This document shows, one piece after another, positions 33,386-42,452 of a DNA stretch of 64,000 nucleotides. A model generated the notes under the pieces. It was given only the letters and a program-made list of their open reading frames with translations, made no database searches and was not told the DNA's origin. Each line of letters starts with the position of its first letter. The first letter of the stretch is position 1. A program made the translations under genes and the position numbers. Source of the DNA: DASRDB01 sp035652815 (GTDB taxonomy: Bacteria; Chloroflexota; Ktedonobacteria; Ktedonobacterales; Ktedonobacteraceae); contig DASRDB010000014.1 in NCBI GenBank assembly GCA_035652815.1, positions 210,798-274,797 of the forward strand, read 5' to 3'.

Positions 33386-33452
33386 TATCATCGCGTCCAC
33401 CCACGTGAATCGGCTCGACAGGCAGGAGGACGCGATGAATCGTGTCCCTACA
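33386..33452. repeat. family B repeat at the end of the M23 gene
   Basis: TATCATCGCGTCCACCCACG ... GGACGCGATGAATCGTGTCC+CTACA. The terminal CTACA overlaps the stop codon of the minus-strand M23 gene (33448-33450), which reads TTG TAG GGA inside the repeat. Confidence 0.85.
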
Positions 33453-36400
33453 AACCATACCCCGCACTTGCATACACCCCACTCGCTCCATTGAGATGAA
33501 ACAGGGTACTCTCCTCAATGACTATAGGAATAGATGCATAGATTGCTATTCCCACTCCTTTGTTTGCGCCAACGTCACTGGATAGGTTGATGGTCATACG
33601 GGTATTGGCGGACAGGGTGTAGGTTTTAACGATGGGCGCGCCTTGAGACGAGTAGTAGACGACTTTCACCCGGGCCGCGCTCTGAGTTGGGTTGGCGATA
33701 GCGAGAGTTTGAGTATGGCCGCTCGTGGTATCACCCTGGGCTATGTACCAACTGTCGGCACTGCTGGTTGCTCCCATTACAGTGCTACTACCTGCGTTTG
33801 CGCCCGTGTAGAAGTCCTGGCGTTCGGCGATGATCGGAGCATTAGCGCTGATTACAGTGCCATGCAAGACTGAGTTGACCGCGCCGTTGACGTTGACTTC
33901 GATGCGGCTTTGTCCAGGGATGCCTACGCTCTGTGTAATGACCTGTCCAGAGGTGGTCAGGTAGTGAATTGAGGCCGTCACCCAGGCAGAAGAGGGGTTC
34001 GCCAGAATCAGGCGTTCGATAGCGCCGGAGGTGGTGTTTCCGCCTGCAAAGTACCAGGAGTTTTGTGGCGCAGTTGCCCCTACAACGGAACTGCCGCCGT
34101 GCATGGGGCTGATAACCAGGTATTCAGGGCGCTCGACCAGCACCGGAGTACTGGCTGTAACGACCAGGCCGAATTGCGCGTTCGGTATGGCGCTATTGAG
34201 TACGAACGTGGAGCGAGAGCGAGCCGGAACGGTGTAGACGCTGCTATGAGGAGTGGCAATGCTGCGGCTGCGTATGCTCATCAGGTACGTAACATGAAGT
34301 GTGGCGGACTGCGATGAGGGATTCATGACGGCCAGCAGTGTATTCCAGCCATAGGTGGTGTTGCCTTCGGCGAAGTACCACGTGCTGCTGAGTTGCGACG
34401 AGCCGAGGCTATCGGAGGCCGCCGTGAAGTTGCCTTTCTGGATGTACATGGTGCGCTCGGCCACGAAGGGCTGGCCACCTTGCACGATCATGCTGACGGT
34501 CTGGTTTGCGCCGACCTGCTGATTGATGTTCAGTATGATGCGAGACTGCGCGGCGATGGTGTAGCTGCGGGTCTGCGCTGGCGCGTTGGCGAACAGGTAG
34601 GTAATGGTGATCGTGTTGGAAGCCGCCGATGGATTGGTCAACGCCAGGTATTCGCTCGTTCCCGCACCTGTGTAGCCCTCCGCAAAGTAGTAGAGCTTTG
34701 GCAGATTGGGAGTGATATTGACGGTGACGGTGAGCGGCGTTGCGCCCTGCGAAGCAAACGAGACGCCCTGCTGCTGGCAGTCATAGACCAGCTTGTAGGT
34801 TCCCGCCAGGACGGGCGTATGCAGGGTGATGGGAACCGTGACGCTGCCGCCGGGAGGCACATCCGCCGGAAGCGCGGCAGGGCTACCAGAAATGAGTAGA
34901 GAGGGATCAACAGGCTTGCCGGAGCTATCAAGCCAGGTATAATTCAGCGTGACGGGCGCGTTACCGGAAGCGGGCCAGGTAAAAGCGCCTTTGTTCTGAA
35001 CAGTGACATTCAGTTGCACTGTTGCCCCGGGGCTTAACGTCGCAGGTGTGGAATTGGGGGTAAAGGACTCCGCGTAGCGGGCAACGAGAACGCTGTCGTC
35101 TTTGACCTGCGCCCCATGTTTAGAAAAGTTGTCGCCGTTCTGCGTGAGATCCCAGCGCAGGGTATAGTTGCCGACCTGAGCGGGAACCGTGACGGGTACC
35201 GAGAGCGAGACCGAGGCATTGACCGCGACATTCTGAGGCAGCGAGACGGGATTTCCGCTTGCTACCACCTGTCCCTGCGTGTTCAGCCAGCTATAGACAA
35301 CCTGTACAGCGTTAGAGCCAGAGGCGTTCCAGGCAAAGTTGCTGATGTTGGTAATCGAGAGATTGACGGTGGTAGTGCTGCCCGGCAGCATGGCCGAAGG
35401 TGTGCCATCGTTATTGATGCTGAAGCCGTAGGTATTGGACGAGGGCGGCGCTTGCAGAGCAACGGGAGCGAATTCGGCTCCATCGGCGGCGACCTGCGCG
35501 CCATCTTCGCCTGTGGCATTGCTCAGGACAACGCGCCCGCTCGTTCCAGCCTTGAAGTAATAGGTGCCAAGACTGATCCATTGCGAGCCGGTGTTCTCCC
35601 AGCCAAATGGCCCCTGGAACGAACCGATATGCGTTTCATCTACGTAGATGGTGTGACTGACCTGCGCGCCCGTCGTCGGGTCTACACTATAGACAGTATA
35701 GGGTGCCCAGCTACTACTGGCATGGTTGTCATCAACGAAGACGCCAACCTCATAATAACCATCAGATGGAATGGTGGGCTGCCAGGTAGCGGTTGCGGTA
35801 GCTGCGCCGCTTGTTGTTGCTGTCCAGTGAAGATTGCCACGAATATCTGTATTGCTGGTGGCAGTGTTCCAGTTGCCGGTGCTGCTCCAGCCCGATGTGC
35901 TATCATCTACCCAGGTCGCGCCGGGATAGATAGCGATGCCATTGGCGCTGAGTAGAGGAACGCTATAATTCGTACCGGGATTATCTACCCAGAGATAGTT
36001 GTCCGGCACGATGTTGGGATCAGGATAGTTGCCCGACCAGCCAAAGGGGTCGGTCGCGCTCCAACTGGGATAGTAGTAGGTTGCCATATGCAGGTGCGGG
36101 CCGGTGGATGAGCCGGTGGTGCCGCTCGTGCCCACCTGCCATTGCGTGCCAATCTGCTCGCCGTTATAGACAGTGATGGCGCTGAGGTGCCCGTAGGCCG
36201 TGACATAGCCGTTGCCATGATCGACCGCGACCCACATACCGAGCGAACTTTGATGGTTGAGCGGATTGTACCAGCCAGCGCGGATCACTGTTCCGGCGGC
36301 GACACTTAAGACCGGCTCGTACCAGAGGTTGAGGTCGTAGCCGTTGTGTCCATCGTAGCAATTAACGCCACCAACGCAGGAGCCTATAGCAACGTTTGTC

Positions 36401-36693
36401 CACTTCTGTCCATCGTAGCGCACAAAGGTACCGTCATTGACGTACCAGGGCTTATCGTGATCGACAAAGGAGACGGTGCGCTGCAAAATGGTTTTGCTGC
36501 CGTAGTACGGCCTGTGCATGAAAGGAACTGGCGCGCTGCTTTGACGGGCAGATAGCGTCCGCACCTGCTTCGCTGCTCCCTCTGTCGCTTGCCTTGTGGG
36601 TATTACAACGGCCTGCATAAGTAGACCGAGAGCGGCGCATAGCAGCGTTATGAGTAGATATAGACGTAAGCTTAGATACAGGCGTTTTTTCAT
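33448..36693 (-). CDS. large exported M23 peptidase with multiple beta modules
   Basis: 1081 residues. An N-terminal basic/hydrophobic segment (MKKRLYLSLRLYLLITLLCA) is a signal peptide or anchor. Residues about 85-245 are an M23 (LytM) endopeptidase domain with zinc ligands in HNGYD and HLHMATY; it would cut peptidoglycan cross-links. Next come a golvesin-type beta domain (about 265-420, VDDNHASSSWAPYTVYSVDP ... GGRVVLSN-like), two Ig/NEW3-like beta domains (430-690), and five repeats of about 90 residues opening with (W/Y)YFAEG-x-T. The start is ATG 36693; a further upstream in-frame extension is repeat DNA. The TAG stop is within a family B repeat. Confidence 0.88.
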   Translation of the reverse strand: MKKRLYLSLRLYLLITLLCAALGLLMQAVVIPTRQATEGAAKQVRTLSARQSSAPVPFMHRPYYGSKTILQRTVSFVDHDKPWYVNDGTFVRYDGQKWTNVAIGSCVGGVNCYDGHNGYDLNLWYEPVLSVAAGTVIRAGWYNPLNHQSSLGMWVAVDHGNGYVTAYGHLSAITVYNGEQIGTQWQVGTSGTTGSSTGPHLHMATYYYPSWSATDPFGWSGNYPDPNIVPDNYLWVDNPGTNYSVPLLSANGIAIYPGATWVDDSTSGWSSTGNWNTATSNTDIRGNLHWTATTSGAATATATWQPTIPSDGYYEVGVFVDDNHASSSWAPYTVYSVDPTTGAQVSHTIYVDETHIGSFQGPFGWENTGSQWISLGTYYFKAGTSGRVVLSNATGEDGAQVAADGAEFAPVALQAPPSSNTYGFSINNDGTPSAMLPGSTTTVNLSITNISNFAWNASGSNAVQVVYSWLNTQGQVVASGNPVSLPQNVAVNASVSLSVPVTVPAQVGNYTLRWDLTQNGDNFSKHGAQVKDDSVLVARYAESFTPNSTPATLSPGATVQLNVTVQNKGAFTWPASGNAPVTLNYTWLDSSGKPVDPSLLISGSPAALPADVPPGGSVTVPITLHTPVLAGTYKLVYDCQQQGVSFASQGATPLTVTVNITPNLPKLYYFAEGYTGAGTSEYLALTNPSAASNTITITYLFANAPAQTRSYTIAAQSRIILNINQQVGANQTVSMIVQGGQPFVAERTMYIQKGNFTAASDSLGSSQLSSTWYFAEGNTTYGWNTLLAVMNPSSQSATLHVTYLMSIRSRSIATPHSSVYTVPARSRSTFVLNSAIPNAQFGLVVTASTPVLVERPEYLVISPMHGGSSVVGATAPQNSWYFAGGNTTSGAIERLILANPSSAWVTASIHYLTTSGQVITQSVGIPGQSRIEVNVNGAVNSVLHGTVISANAPIIAERQDFYTGANAGSSTVMGATSSADSWYIAQGDTTSGHTQTLAIANPTQSAARVKVVYYSSQGAPIVKTYTLSANTRMTINLSSDVGANKGVGIAIYASIPIVIEESTLFHLNGASGVYASAGYGL

Positions 36694-36727
36694 AATCTTT
36701 CTGCTTTCCATTTCGCAATTATTTTCG

Positions 36728-36893
36728 TAGGGACAGGGGGATGTGGAGTAGCCGGGTGGGGGCCTCGTGCCTGTCCCTCTCGCGGGAAGGTAATGTAAAT
36801 CCTCTCGTTTCCAACATATCAGCGCTTTTCCCCCAACCACCCTGGAACAGGCACGAGGCCCCCGCAGCCCAACTACACCACCCCCTGTCCCTA
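36728..36893. repeat. nested palindrome (TAGGGACAGGGGG) between M23 and propeller genes
   Basis: Outer arms TAGGGACAGGGGG/CCCCCTGTCCCTA and inner 17-bp arms GGGGGCCTCGTGCCTGT/ACAGGCACGAGGCCCCC. Its right edge provides the TAG stop of the upstream minus-strand gene (CTG TAG GGA). Confidence 0.85.
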
Positions 36894-38183
36894 CAGAGCG
36901 ACGATGTGGGTCAGAGTAGCGGTGAGGGGGACGAGCAGGGCGTGGGATTGGCGGGAGCCGAGTTGAGCTGACCAGTAGCGGGGCATGCCGCCAAGCACGC
37001 GATTGAACGGGTTGAAGGCGGCGAAGGTGATGCTTTCGCTGCCGTTCGCGCTGAAAATCCAGGTTGGATAGGCGTTGATCTGCGCGCCAGTCTGGGCTGG
37101 CGTTGCTACAAGCCACGAGTGGGCGCTGGCAACATCCACTATGGCAATGGCGCTTTGCAATGACTGGGCATCAAGATTGGCCTGCCGATCTGTTGTGTTG
37201 ATACGGGCGACAAAGGCGATGCTGCGACTATCGGGCGACCAGGAGAGTGTGAAACCATGCCCACCATCGGCTTCCGCGAGTTGGTGCTGGCGCGTGCCAT
37301 CGCTGTTCATAACCCAGAGGCCAGCAGGCAAAAACGGCGAGGGGCCATCCGAAAGTTGCTCGTAGGCGATAGTACGACCGTCGGGCGACCAGGCAAACAT
37401 GCCGGTAATCGATTGCACGCCTGCCGGAGTGCTGAAAAGATGTATCAGGCCGCTGCCATCGCTGCGCATTAGCCACGTATCGCTACCCATGCCGATGCCA
37501 GCCGAGGTCGAGTAGACGATGCGCGAGCCGTCGGGAGAGGGCGCGGCATCGACCAGGAAGGCTGAGGACATGTGGATGTCGATATTTGTATGCGCGCCCG
37601 TCGCCGCGTCTACAATCCACAGGCCGGGATTCCAGCCGACGCCATCGGTTGGCACGTTGGGGCCAAGCGGCAGCATGGGACGATACAAAAATGCATGACC
37701 AGACGCGCCGGGAAGCCAGTGCAGAAAATTTCCTAGCACATTTGCCGGAACCAGATTGAGTTTAAGGCTCTGCGTATCGAATATCCAGACCTGCTCACCG
37801 TGATCGCGCGTGCCATCAATTGCCAGATAGCGATAATCAGGCGAGAGCTGCATGAAGAAGACACCATCCGACTCAAGCTGACCGAAGCCATCACCAAATG
37901 TCGCTACAGGCTGCGGACTGCTAAGCGGCTGCCCGCTGCTCCCTTTGAGAGAACGCGCCAGGACAAAGCCGTTGGGCTGCTTGAGCGTGTAGTATAAATA
38001 GCGGCCTCCATCCACCGGATTGCTTTGCTTCGTCGCTGAATGCGCCTGAAGTATCCCACGATATGCCATAAAGCCTAACATGCCCACAAGGATGACCAGC
38101 ACGACCGGAAGTATCGAAGCTGCCGGAATAAATAGGGCGCGCCGGTTTCCTCTTCGTTTTGCGCGGCGTTTTGACTGTCGCAT
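36891..38183 (-). CDS. membrane-anchored TolB-like beta-propeller protein
   Basis: 430 residues. A very basic N-terminus (MRQSKRRAKRRGNRR) precedes one transmembrane helix (about 22-43), so the bulk is outside the cell. The rest contains five or more PD40/WD40-like blades with motifs such as FAWSPDGRTIAYEQ, LSWSPDSRSIAFVAR and PSPDGSRIVYST. A binding or scaffold role is likely; no catalytic motif. The start is ATG 38183 (GGAG 6 bp upstream) rather than the GTG or ATG a few codons earlier. It lies upstream of the M23 gene in the same orientation, with the palindrome 36728-36893 between. Confidence 0.82.
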   Translation of the reverse strand: MRQSKRRAKRRGNRRALFIPAASILPVVLVILVGMLGFMAYRGILQAHSATKQSNPVDGGRYLYYTLKQPNGFVLARSLKGSSGQPLSSPQPVATFGDGFGQLESDGVFFMQLSPDYRYLAIDGTRDHGEQVWIFDTQSLKLNLVPANVLGNFLHWLPGASGHAFLYRPMLPLGPNVPTDGVGWNPGLWIVDAATGAHTNIDIHMSSAFLVDAAPSPDGSRIVYSTSAGIGMGSDTWLMRSDGSGLIHLFSTPAGVQSITGMFAWSPDGRTIAYEQLSDGPSPFLPAGLWVMNSDGTRQHQLAEADGGHGFTLSWSPDSRSIAFVARINTTDRQANLDAQSLQSAIAIVDVASAHSWLVATPAQTGAQINAYPTWIFSANGSESITFAAFNPFNRVLGGMPRYWSAQLGSRQSHALLVPLTATLTHIVAL

Positions 38184-38278
38184 GTATGTCTCCATTCCTT
38201 CTACTGTTTTCACACACTTCTAAGAGGTGCTATCGGCAGGTTGGGATAGGAATGAAGATATTGACTCTGAACCTTTTT

Positions 38279-38464
38279 TGTAGGGACGCGATGATCTACT
38301 TTTACAACATATGGGGGAGACTTGCCCCTGTCATCCTTCGCTGCGATCAGAATCTCTGTCGCCGGGCAGGCTCGTGCGCCCCCACCGAGATCCTTCGCTG
38401 CGCTCAGGATAACATATTGAATAGACGCTCTTTATTTGTAAACATTCATCATCGCGTCCCTACA
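38279..38464. repeat. complete composite nested element (families B and A)
   Basis: 186 bp. The outer ends TGTAGGGACGCGATGAT (38279) and ATCATCGCGTCCCTACA (to 38464) are a perfect 17-bp inverted pair. Inside lie CTTTTACAACATATGGGGG, the family A palindrome (about 38329-38413), then CTCTTTATTTGTAAACATTC. This is the cleanest copy in the window, located between two minus-strand genes. Confidence 0.9.
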
Positions 38465-38479
38465 AAAAGCGCAGAAGCT

Positions 38480-39538
38480 TTACATGAAAGATGGCAGCAG
38501 ACGCCGCGCAACGCGCATAACCAGGGGATGATACGCATATTGATAATTGCCCAAAAAACGGACAATGCTGCCACCCCAGCCGCTTTTGAAGCGGTAGACA
38601 CCGGCCATGGCCTCGTTTTCGTCGTCGGTAGCGGGAATGCCCCAGAAGTCGTAGCAGATTGCGCCCTCGCTTTTGGCCCAGCGAATGGCTTCCCATTGCA
38701 AAAGGTAGTTGGGCATGAGCTGGCGTAGTTCGTTGCTTGACGCGCCGTAGAGGTAAATGGCCTGTTTTGCCAGCAGACCCACGAAGATGCCAGCCAGCAG
38801 TTGGCCGTCTTTTTCGGCCAGAAAGAGGCGAGCCTGTCTCTGTGGGGCAAAAATACGCCAGACGCGCAGGTAGTAGTCTTTGGTATGGATGCCAAAGGCG
38901 TCGCGCTCGCTGGTGGTTTGCAGAATGCGATACCAGGAGCGGACATCGTCTTCAGAGGTCGCTGCACGTATATGTACGCCTTTGCGAGCGGCGAGGCGAA
39001 CGTTGTAGCGCCATTTCTCCTTCATACGCGCCAGCAGCGTCTCCTCGTCGGGCGTAAGATCGAGCAGGATGGTGCGCAAGGGCTGAACGGCTCCGACCTG
39101 CGAGAAACCTGATTGCTTCATCCAGGCGGCGCACTGCAGGCCATCCGGCTCATCAACTGTATATGGTGCTTCCACCTGCAGGGCTATAGCTCCATGACGG
39201 CGCAAATAGGGATGAAGGAGCCTGAAAAAGGGAGCAGCGAGGGAAAGGTCATCCAGTACCGGCCCTTTGGGAATATACGCGAGGTGCCCTATGCCGGGAG
39301 GAAGAAATGCAACAGTGCGACGAAGTATTTGCGCTGCGGCAACCGGGCGATTCTGTTCGTTATCCCAGAGAAAGAGACGCAGAGGATGCCAGCCCGCGCC
39401 TGCTTTAAGCTCGCCCCAGCCCCAGCTTTGCAAAAGGTGGCCGCGTGGATGCGATGAGACAAAGGTATCCCAGGATTGCTGTGATGTAACTGGACGCAAG
39501 GTATAAGGTTGCCGCACGTAAAGCTTCACTCCAATCAT
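38480..39538 (-). CDS. FemAB/FemX family peptidoglycan aminoacyltransferase
   Basis: 352 residues, two GNAT-like domains of the FemABX superfamily, which add amino acids from aminoacyl-tRNA to the peptidoglycan stem peptide. Landmarks: LLQSWGWGELKAGAGW near residue 35, IPKGPVLDD, KWRYNVRLAARKGV (about 190) and YLYGASSNELRQLMPNYLLQWEAIRWAK with CYDFWGIPATDDE near the C-terminus. No membrane segment, so cytosolic at the membrane face. The start ATG 39538 has no strong ribosome site. The gene ends 16 bp from the composite repeat and is near wall-hydrolase genes. Confidence 0.9.
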   Translation of the reverse strand: MIGVKLYVRQPYTLRPVTSQQSWDTFVSSHPRGHLLQSWGWGELKAGAGWHPLRLFLWDNEQNRPVAAAQILRRTVAFLPPGIGHLAYIPKGPVLDDLSLAAPFFRLLHPYLRRHGAIALQVEAPYTVDEPDGLQCAAWMKQSGFSQVGAVQPLRTILLDLTPDEETLLARMKEKWRYNVRLAARKGVHIRAATSEDDVRSWYRILQTTSERDAFGIHTKDYYLRVWRIFAPQRQARLFLAEKDGQLLAGIFVGLLAKQAIYLYGASSNELRQLMPNYLLQWEAIRWAKSEGAICYDFWGIPATDDENEAMAGVYRFKSGWGGSIVRFLGNYQYAYHPLVMRVARRLLPSFM

Positions 39539-39648
39539 ACAAGCAATTGTTAGCTATGATAAAATACTACAAGATTAAACGAATGGGGATGGAGATAGGG
39601 CAGGTAATTTGGTACCACCCTTTCCACCTGAACAACGGGAGGCGACTT

Positions 39649-40059
39649 GTGAAAGTTGTTATTCTTGGATGCGGTCGCGTGGGTGCCACATTGGCAACGA
39701 ACCTGGACCGTGAAGGACACTCGGTCTCGGTGATTGATACGAGCAGCGACGCATTTCAGCGCCTGAGTCCTGATTTTCGTGGCGAAACATATGTAGGCAA
39801 CGGCGTTGACCAGGACGTACTTGTACGAGCAGGTATTCGAGAGGCAGATGCTTTTGCCGCCGTCACCAACGGCGATAATCGCAACATTATGGCGAGCCAG
39901 ATAGCAAAAGAAATGTTTCATGTGAAAAAGGTTATTTGTAGGATCTACGACCCGATTCGCGAACAGACCTACCACGACCTGGGGCTTGAGACGATTTGCC
40001 CAACCATTATTGGAGCGCAGCATATCTTCGATGCAATAACTAACAAGCGACAGCAATAA
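39649..40059 (+). CDS. trkA: TrkA-N (RCK) NAD-binding protein, single domain
   Basis: 136 residues, a single Rossmann RCK domain with GCGRVGATLATNLDREGHSV and Asp at the end of strand 2 (VIDTSSD), binding NAD(H) or ATP. Such proteins gate Trk/Ktr-type potassium channels from the cytosol. The C-terminal TrkA-C domain is absent. The start is GTG 39649 with GGGAGG 7 bp upstream; the longer ATG form would add 34 non-homologous residues. Followed by a second trkA gene 12 bp later; the pair is an operon. No channel gene (trkH/ktrB) is in the window. Confidence 0.9.
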   Translation: MKVVILGCGRVGATLATNLDREGHSVSVIDTSSDAFQRLSPDFRGETYVGNGVDQDVLVRAGIREADAFAAVTNGDNRNIMASQIAKEMFHVKKVICRIYDPIREQTYHDLGLETICPTIIGAQHIFDAITNKRQQ

Positions 40060-40071
40060 AGGGGATTGAAT

Positions 40072-40734
40072 ATGTATATCATAGTTGGAGGCGGCGGCGA
40101 TGTAGGCTACTACCTGACAAAAACGCTGCTCAGCCAGGGACACGAGGTGCTGCTCCTCGAGAAAAACTCAAGCCGCGTGGCAACCTTGAGTGAGGAACTG
40201 GGACCTGCCATTATTCGCGGTGATGCCTGCGAGGCGCGAACACTTGATGAGGTTGGGGCAAACCGCGCAGATGTCGTGATCGCCGTTACAGGTGACGATG
40301 AGGACAATCTGGTGATCTGCCAGGTCGCAAAAAAACGATACAAAGTCGGTCGCACCATTGCGCGTTTGAACAATCCGAAACATAGCGAGATTTTCCAGAA
40401 GCTAGGCATTGATATCACCGTCAGCCCGACAAAAGCGATTCTTTCATTGATTGAAGCAGAATTGCCAAGCTCGCGCTTCGTTCCTTTGATGACGCTGAAA
40501 AGCGCGGGTATCGAGATTATCGAGGTGCGTGTGCCAACCGAATCACCGGCAGTTGGCAGGATGCTGCGGGATCTCAATCTGCCTCGCACAGGGAACCTGG
40601 CATTGATTATTCGCGATGGGCAATTCATCACGCCAACGGCGGAAACCATCATTTATCCAAACGATGATGTGTTTGCCCTGGTCAACCGCGAGGGCGAGGA
40701 AGAACTGCGTAAAACATTTGGTACGGTAGCCTAG
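40072..40734 (+). CDS. trkA: TrkA family potassium-uptake regulator (RCK-N plus RCK-C)
   Basis: 220 residues. TrkA-N with YIIVGGGGDVGYYLTKTLLS and LLEKNSSR (nucleotide-ribose acid), followed by a TrkA-C ligand-binding domain (about 137-215: GIEIIEVRVPTESPAVGRML ... GQFITPTAETIIYPNDDVFA). It probably pairs with the single-domain protein upstream to form the cytosolic gating ring. The start is ATG 40072, with AAAGGGG upstream. Convergent with the AI-2E transporter gene. Confidence 0.93.
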   Translation: MYIIVGGGGDVGYYLTKTLLSQGHEVLLLEKNSSRVATLSEELGPAIIRGDACEARTLDEVGANRADVVIAVTGDDEDNLVICQVAKKRYKVGRTIARLNNPKHSEIFQKLGIDITVSPTKAILSLIEAELPSSRFVPLMTLKSAGIEIIEVRVPTESPAVGRMLRDLNLPRTGNLALIIRDGQFITPTAETIIYPNDDVFALVNREGEEELRKTFGTVA

Positions 40735-40746
40735 CCCTGCCTTCTA

Positions 40747-42099
40747 CTAAGACTCCTGCTTTTCAGCACCTCGATCAGAGGAGGGACGAACCAGTTGGGG
40801 CTTCCCGGTCTCTAGCTTCGCCGGGAAGTCTTCATCTTCTGAAACAGGCATCATTACCTGGTTGGTGGCCTCTTCCTCCTGCAACGACTCCATAAAATCC
40901 GAGCGGCTGGCCCTTGCGCCACTTATCGGGTTCGGCGGTACGCGCTCGGCCTTCATTCGACGACGCAACCAGGGAGAACGCCTGCGCTTTGCCAGCAGCG
41001 TATCGGCGGGTTCGCCGCGCAGCGAACTATACAGGCTGGCAATCACCACCCAGGCTGCCGCCAGTACCGGCGTAGCTATCAGCGCACCGAAAGCTCCAAA
41101 CAATTGCGCGCCCGCAATCAAGGCCAGGATAGAAGCTACCGGGTGCAGTCCTACCGCGTGTCCTACGATGCGAGGCCCCAGCACATTGCTCTCAACCACC
41201 TGAACTAGCACAAAGTAGCCTACAATTTCATAGGTGCGCGGGAATGGATCAGGGAGCAGCAGCGAGATGAGAATCGCTGGAATAGAGGCCAGCGCAGGGC
41301 CAACCATCGGAATGGTCTCGAAAAGGAACGCCAGTACAGCGATGATGAGCGAGAAATTTTTCAGGCCGAGGAAAAACGTGCCCATACCGGCCAGAAAGCC
41401 AATCAGAGCTGCCAGAGTCAGTTGGCCGCGAATGTAGTTGCCTACAACGCGATTGAGCGCATCCTCGAACAAAAGGACATGCGGCATAGCGCGTTTTGGC
41501 ACAATAGAGAAAATGCTATCGCGAACTCGTTTGCCATCCACTGTCAGATAGAAACTTAACACCGTCACCAACAAGGCATTAATGATGATATCGGCTATAA
41601 TGAGCATGACGCTGACAAGGTTTGAAGCAAGAGAAAGAGCAAAGGCGTTCGCCTGATCTGAAATGGTGCTAAGAGCCTTGCTAATTGCGGTCTGGGGAAC
41701 GCCCTGTTTGATTAGCCACTGCTGAAATGTCGAGTAGGTATTAGGCAGGTTCTGCACATAGCCAGGCAGGTTGTTGGAAAAGTAGTTCACCTGTTGAATT
41801 AAGGACAGGAACAGGGCGTAGAAAAAACCACCAAGAATTGCCAGCACCACAATATAAACCGCGAGCGCCGCCAGACCGCGCGGTATGTACCGGTGTAAAA
41901 AGTCGACCGGCGGCGTAATCAGGAACGCGACAGCCATCGCGAGCAAGAGCAAGACGATGACATGCACAAAGATGCTCAAGACTGTAAAGGTCGCCCATAA
42001 CAGGATAGCTATACAAATGGTGCAGATCAAAATATCACGCACTCGCGACCAGTTCACTCGCTCCATCTGGCTTTGCCTCGACTGTTTCAAGATGTACAT
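40747..42099 (-). CDS. AI-2E family transporter (PerM/YdiK-like)
   Basis: 450 residues, integral membrane protein with about eight hydrophobic helices. Family landmarks: helix 1-3 block, long extracytoplasmic loop (residues 110-170), LLFEDALNRVVGNYIRGQL, LKNFSLIIAVLAFLFETIPMVGP and VVESNVLGPRIVGHAVGLHPV. Members export autoinducer-2 or act in sodium/lithium-proton exchange; the substrate here is unknown. The C-terminal 85 residues are a long charged cytoplasmic tail (SPWLRRRMKAERVPPNP ...), not part of the family core. ATG preceded by GGTAGGTAGG. Convergent with trkA, 12 bp apart. Confidence 0.9.
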   Translation of the reverse strand: MYILKQSRQSQMERVNWSRVRDILICTICIAILLWATFTVLSIFVHVIVLLLLAMAVAFLITPPVDFLHRYIPRGLAALAVYIVVLAILGGFFYALFLSLIQQVNYFSNNLPGYVQNLPNTYSTFQQWLIKQGVPQTAISKALSTISDQANAFALSLASNLVSVMLIIADIIINALLVTVLSFYLTVDGKRVRDSIFSIVPKRAMPHVLLFEDALNRVVGNYIRGQLTLAALIGFLAGMGTFFLGLKNFSLIIAVLAFLFETIPMVGPALASIPAILISLLLPDPFPRTYEIVGYFVLVQVVESNVLGPRIVGHAVGLHPVASILALIAGAQLFGAFGALIATPVLAAAWVVIASLYSSLRGEPADTLLAKRRRSPWLRRRMKAERVPPNPISGARASRSDFMESLQEEEATNQVMMPVSEDEDFPAKLETGKPQLVRPSSDRGAEKQES

Positions 42100-42452
42100 G
42101 ACCTACCTACCTATCTGTATTGTGACAGGTTTCATGCAAAATCACAAGTAGGAGCATCCTGCTGAGAAAAAAAACGTATTTCGTCCGGTAAATTCTGACA
42201 ACAAACATCCTGGAACTTTTTACCGCTCTGCCACGTCCTTACAGTAGGGGACTAAACCAGGAAGTATAGTTAACTTCCAAAAGATACTTCGTCTAGTATA
42301 ATAGGGCGTTCCCCAGTACTGTACTGCTGCCTGTTTTGGACAAACTCACTTCTTTTGCTATACTGCAAGCAGTATCTTACGCTCGGGAAACGTCGAAACA
42401 TTTCATTAGAAGACCAGGCTGTATATAAAGCACGCCTCTAGAGGATATACTT
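42100..42452. other. 350-bp spacer between divergent genes
   Basis: Contains a good plus-strand promoter (42336-42364). An inverted repeat GAAGTAT/ATACTTC surrounds GTTAACTTCC near 42260-42290, just upstream of a TAGTATAATAG segment that may be a second promoter. No reading frame supported. Confidence 0.5.
42336..42364 (+). promoter_or_regulatory. promoter of the small membrane protein gene
   Basis: TTGGAC (42336-42341), 17 bp, TATACT (42359-42364). The leader to ATG 42453 is about 80 nt. Confidence 0.65.
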
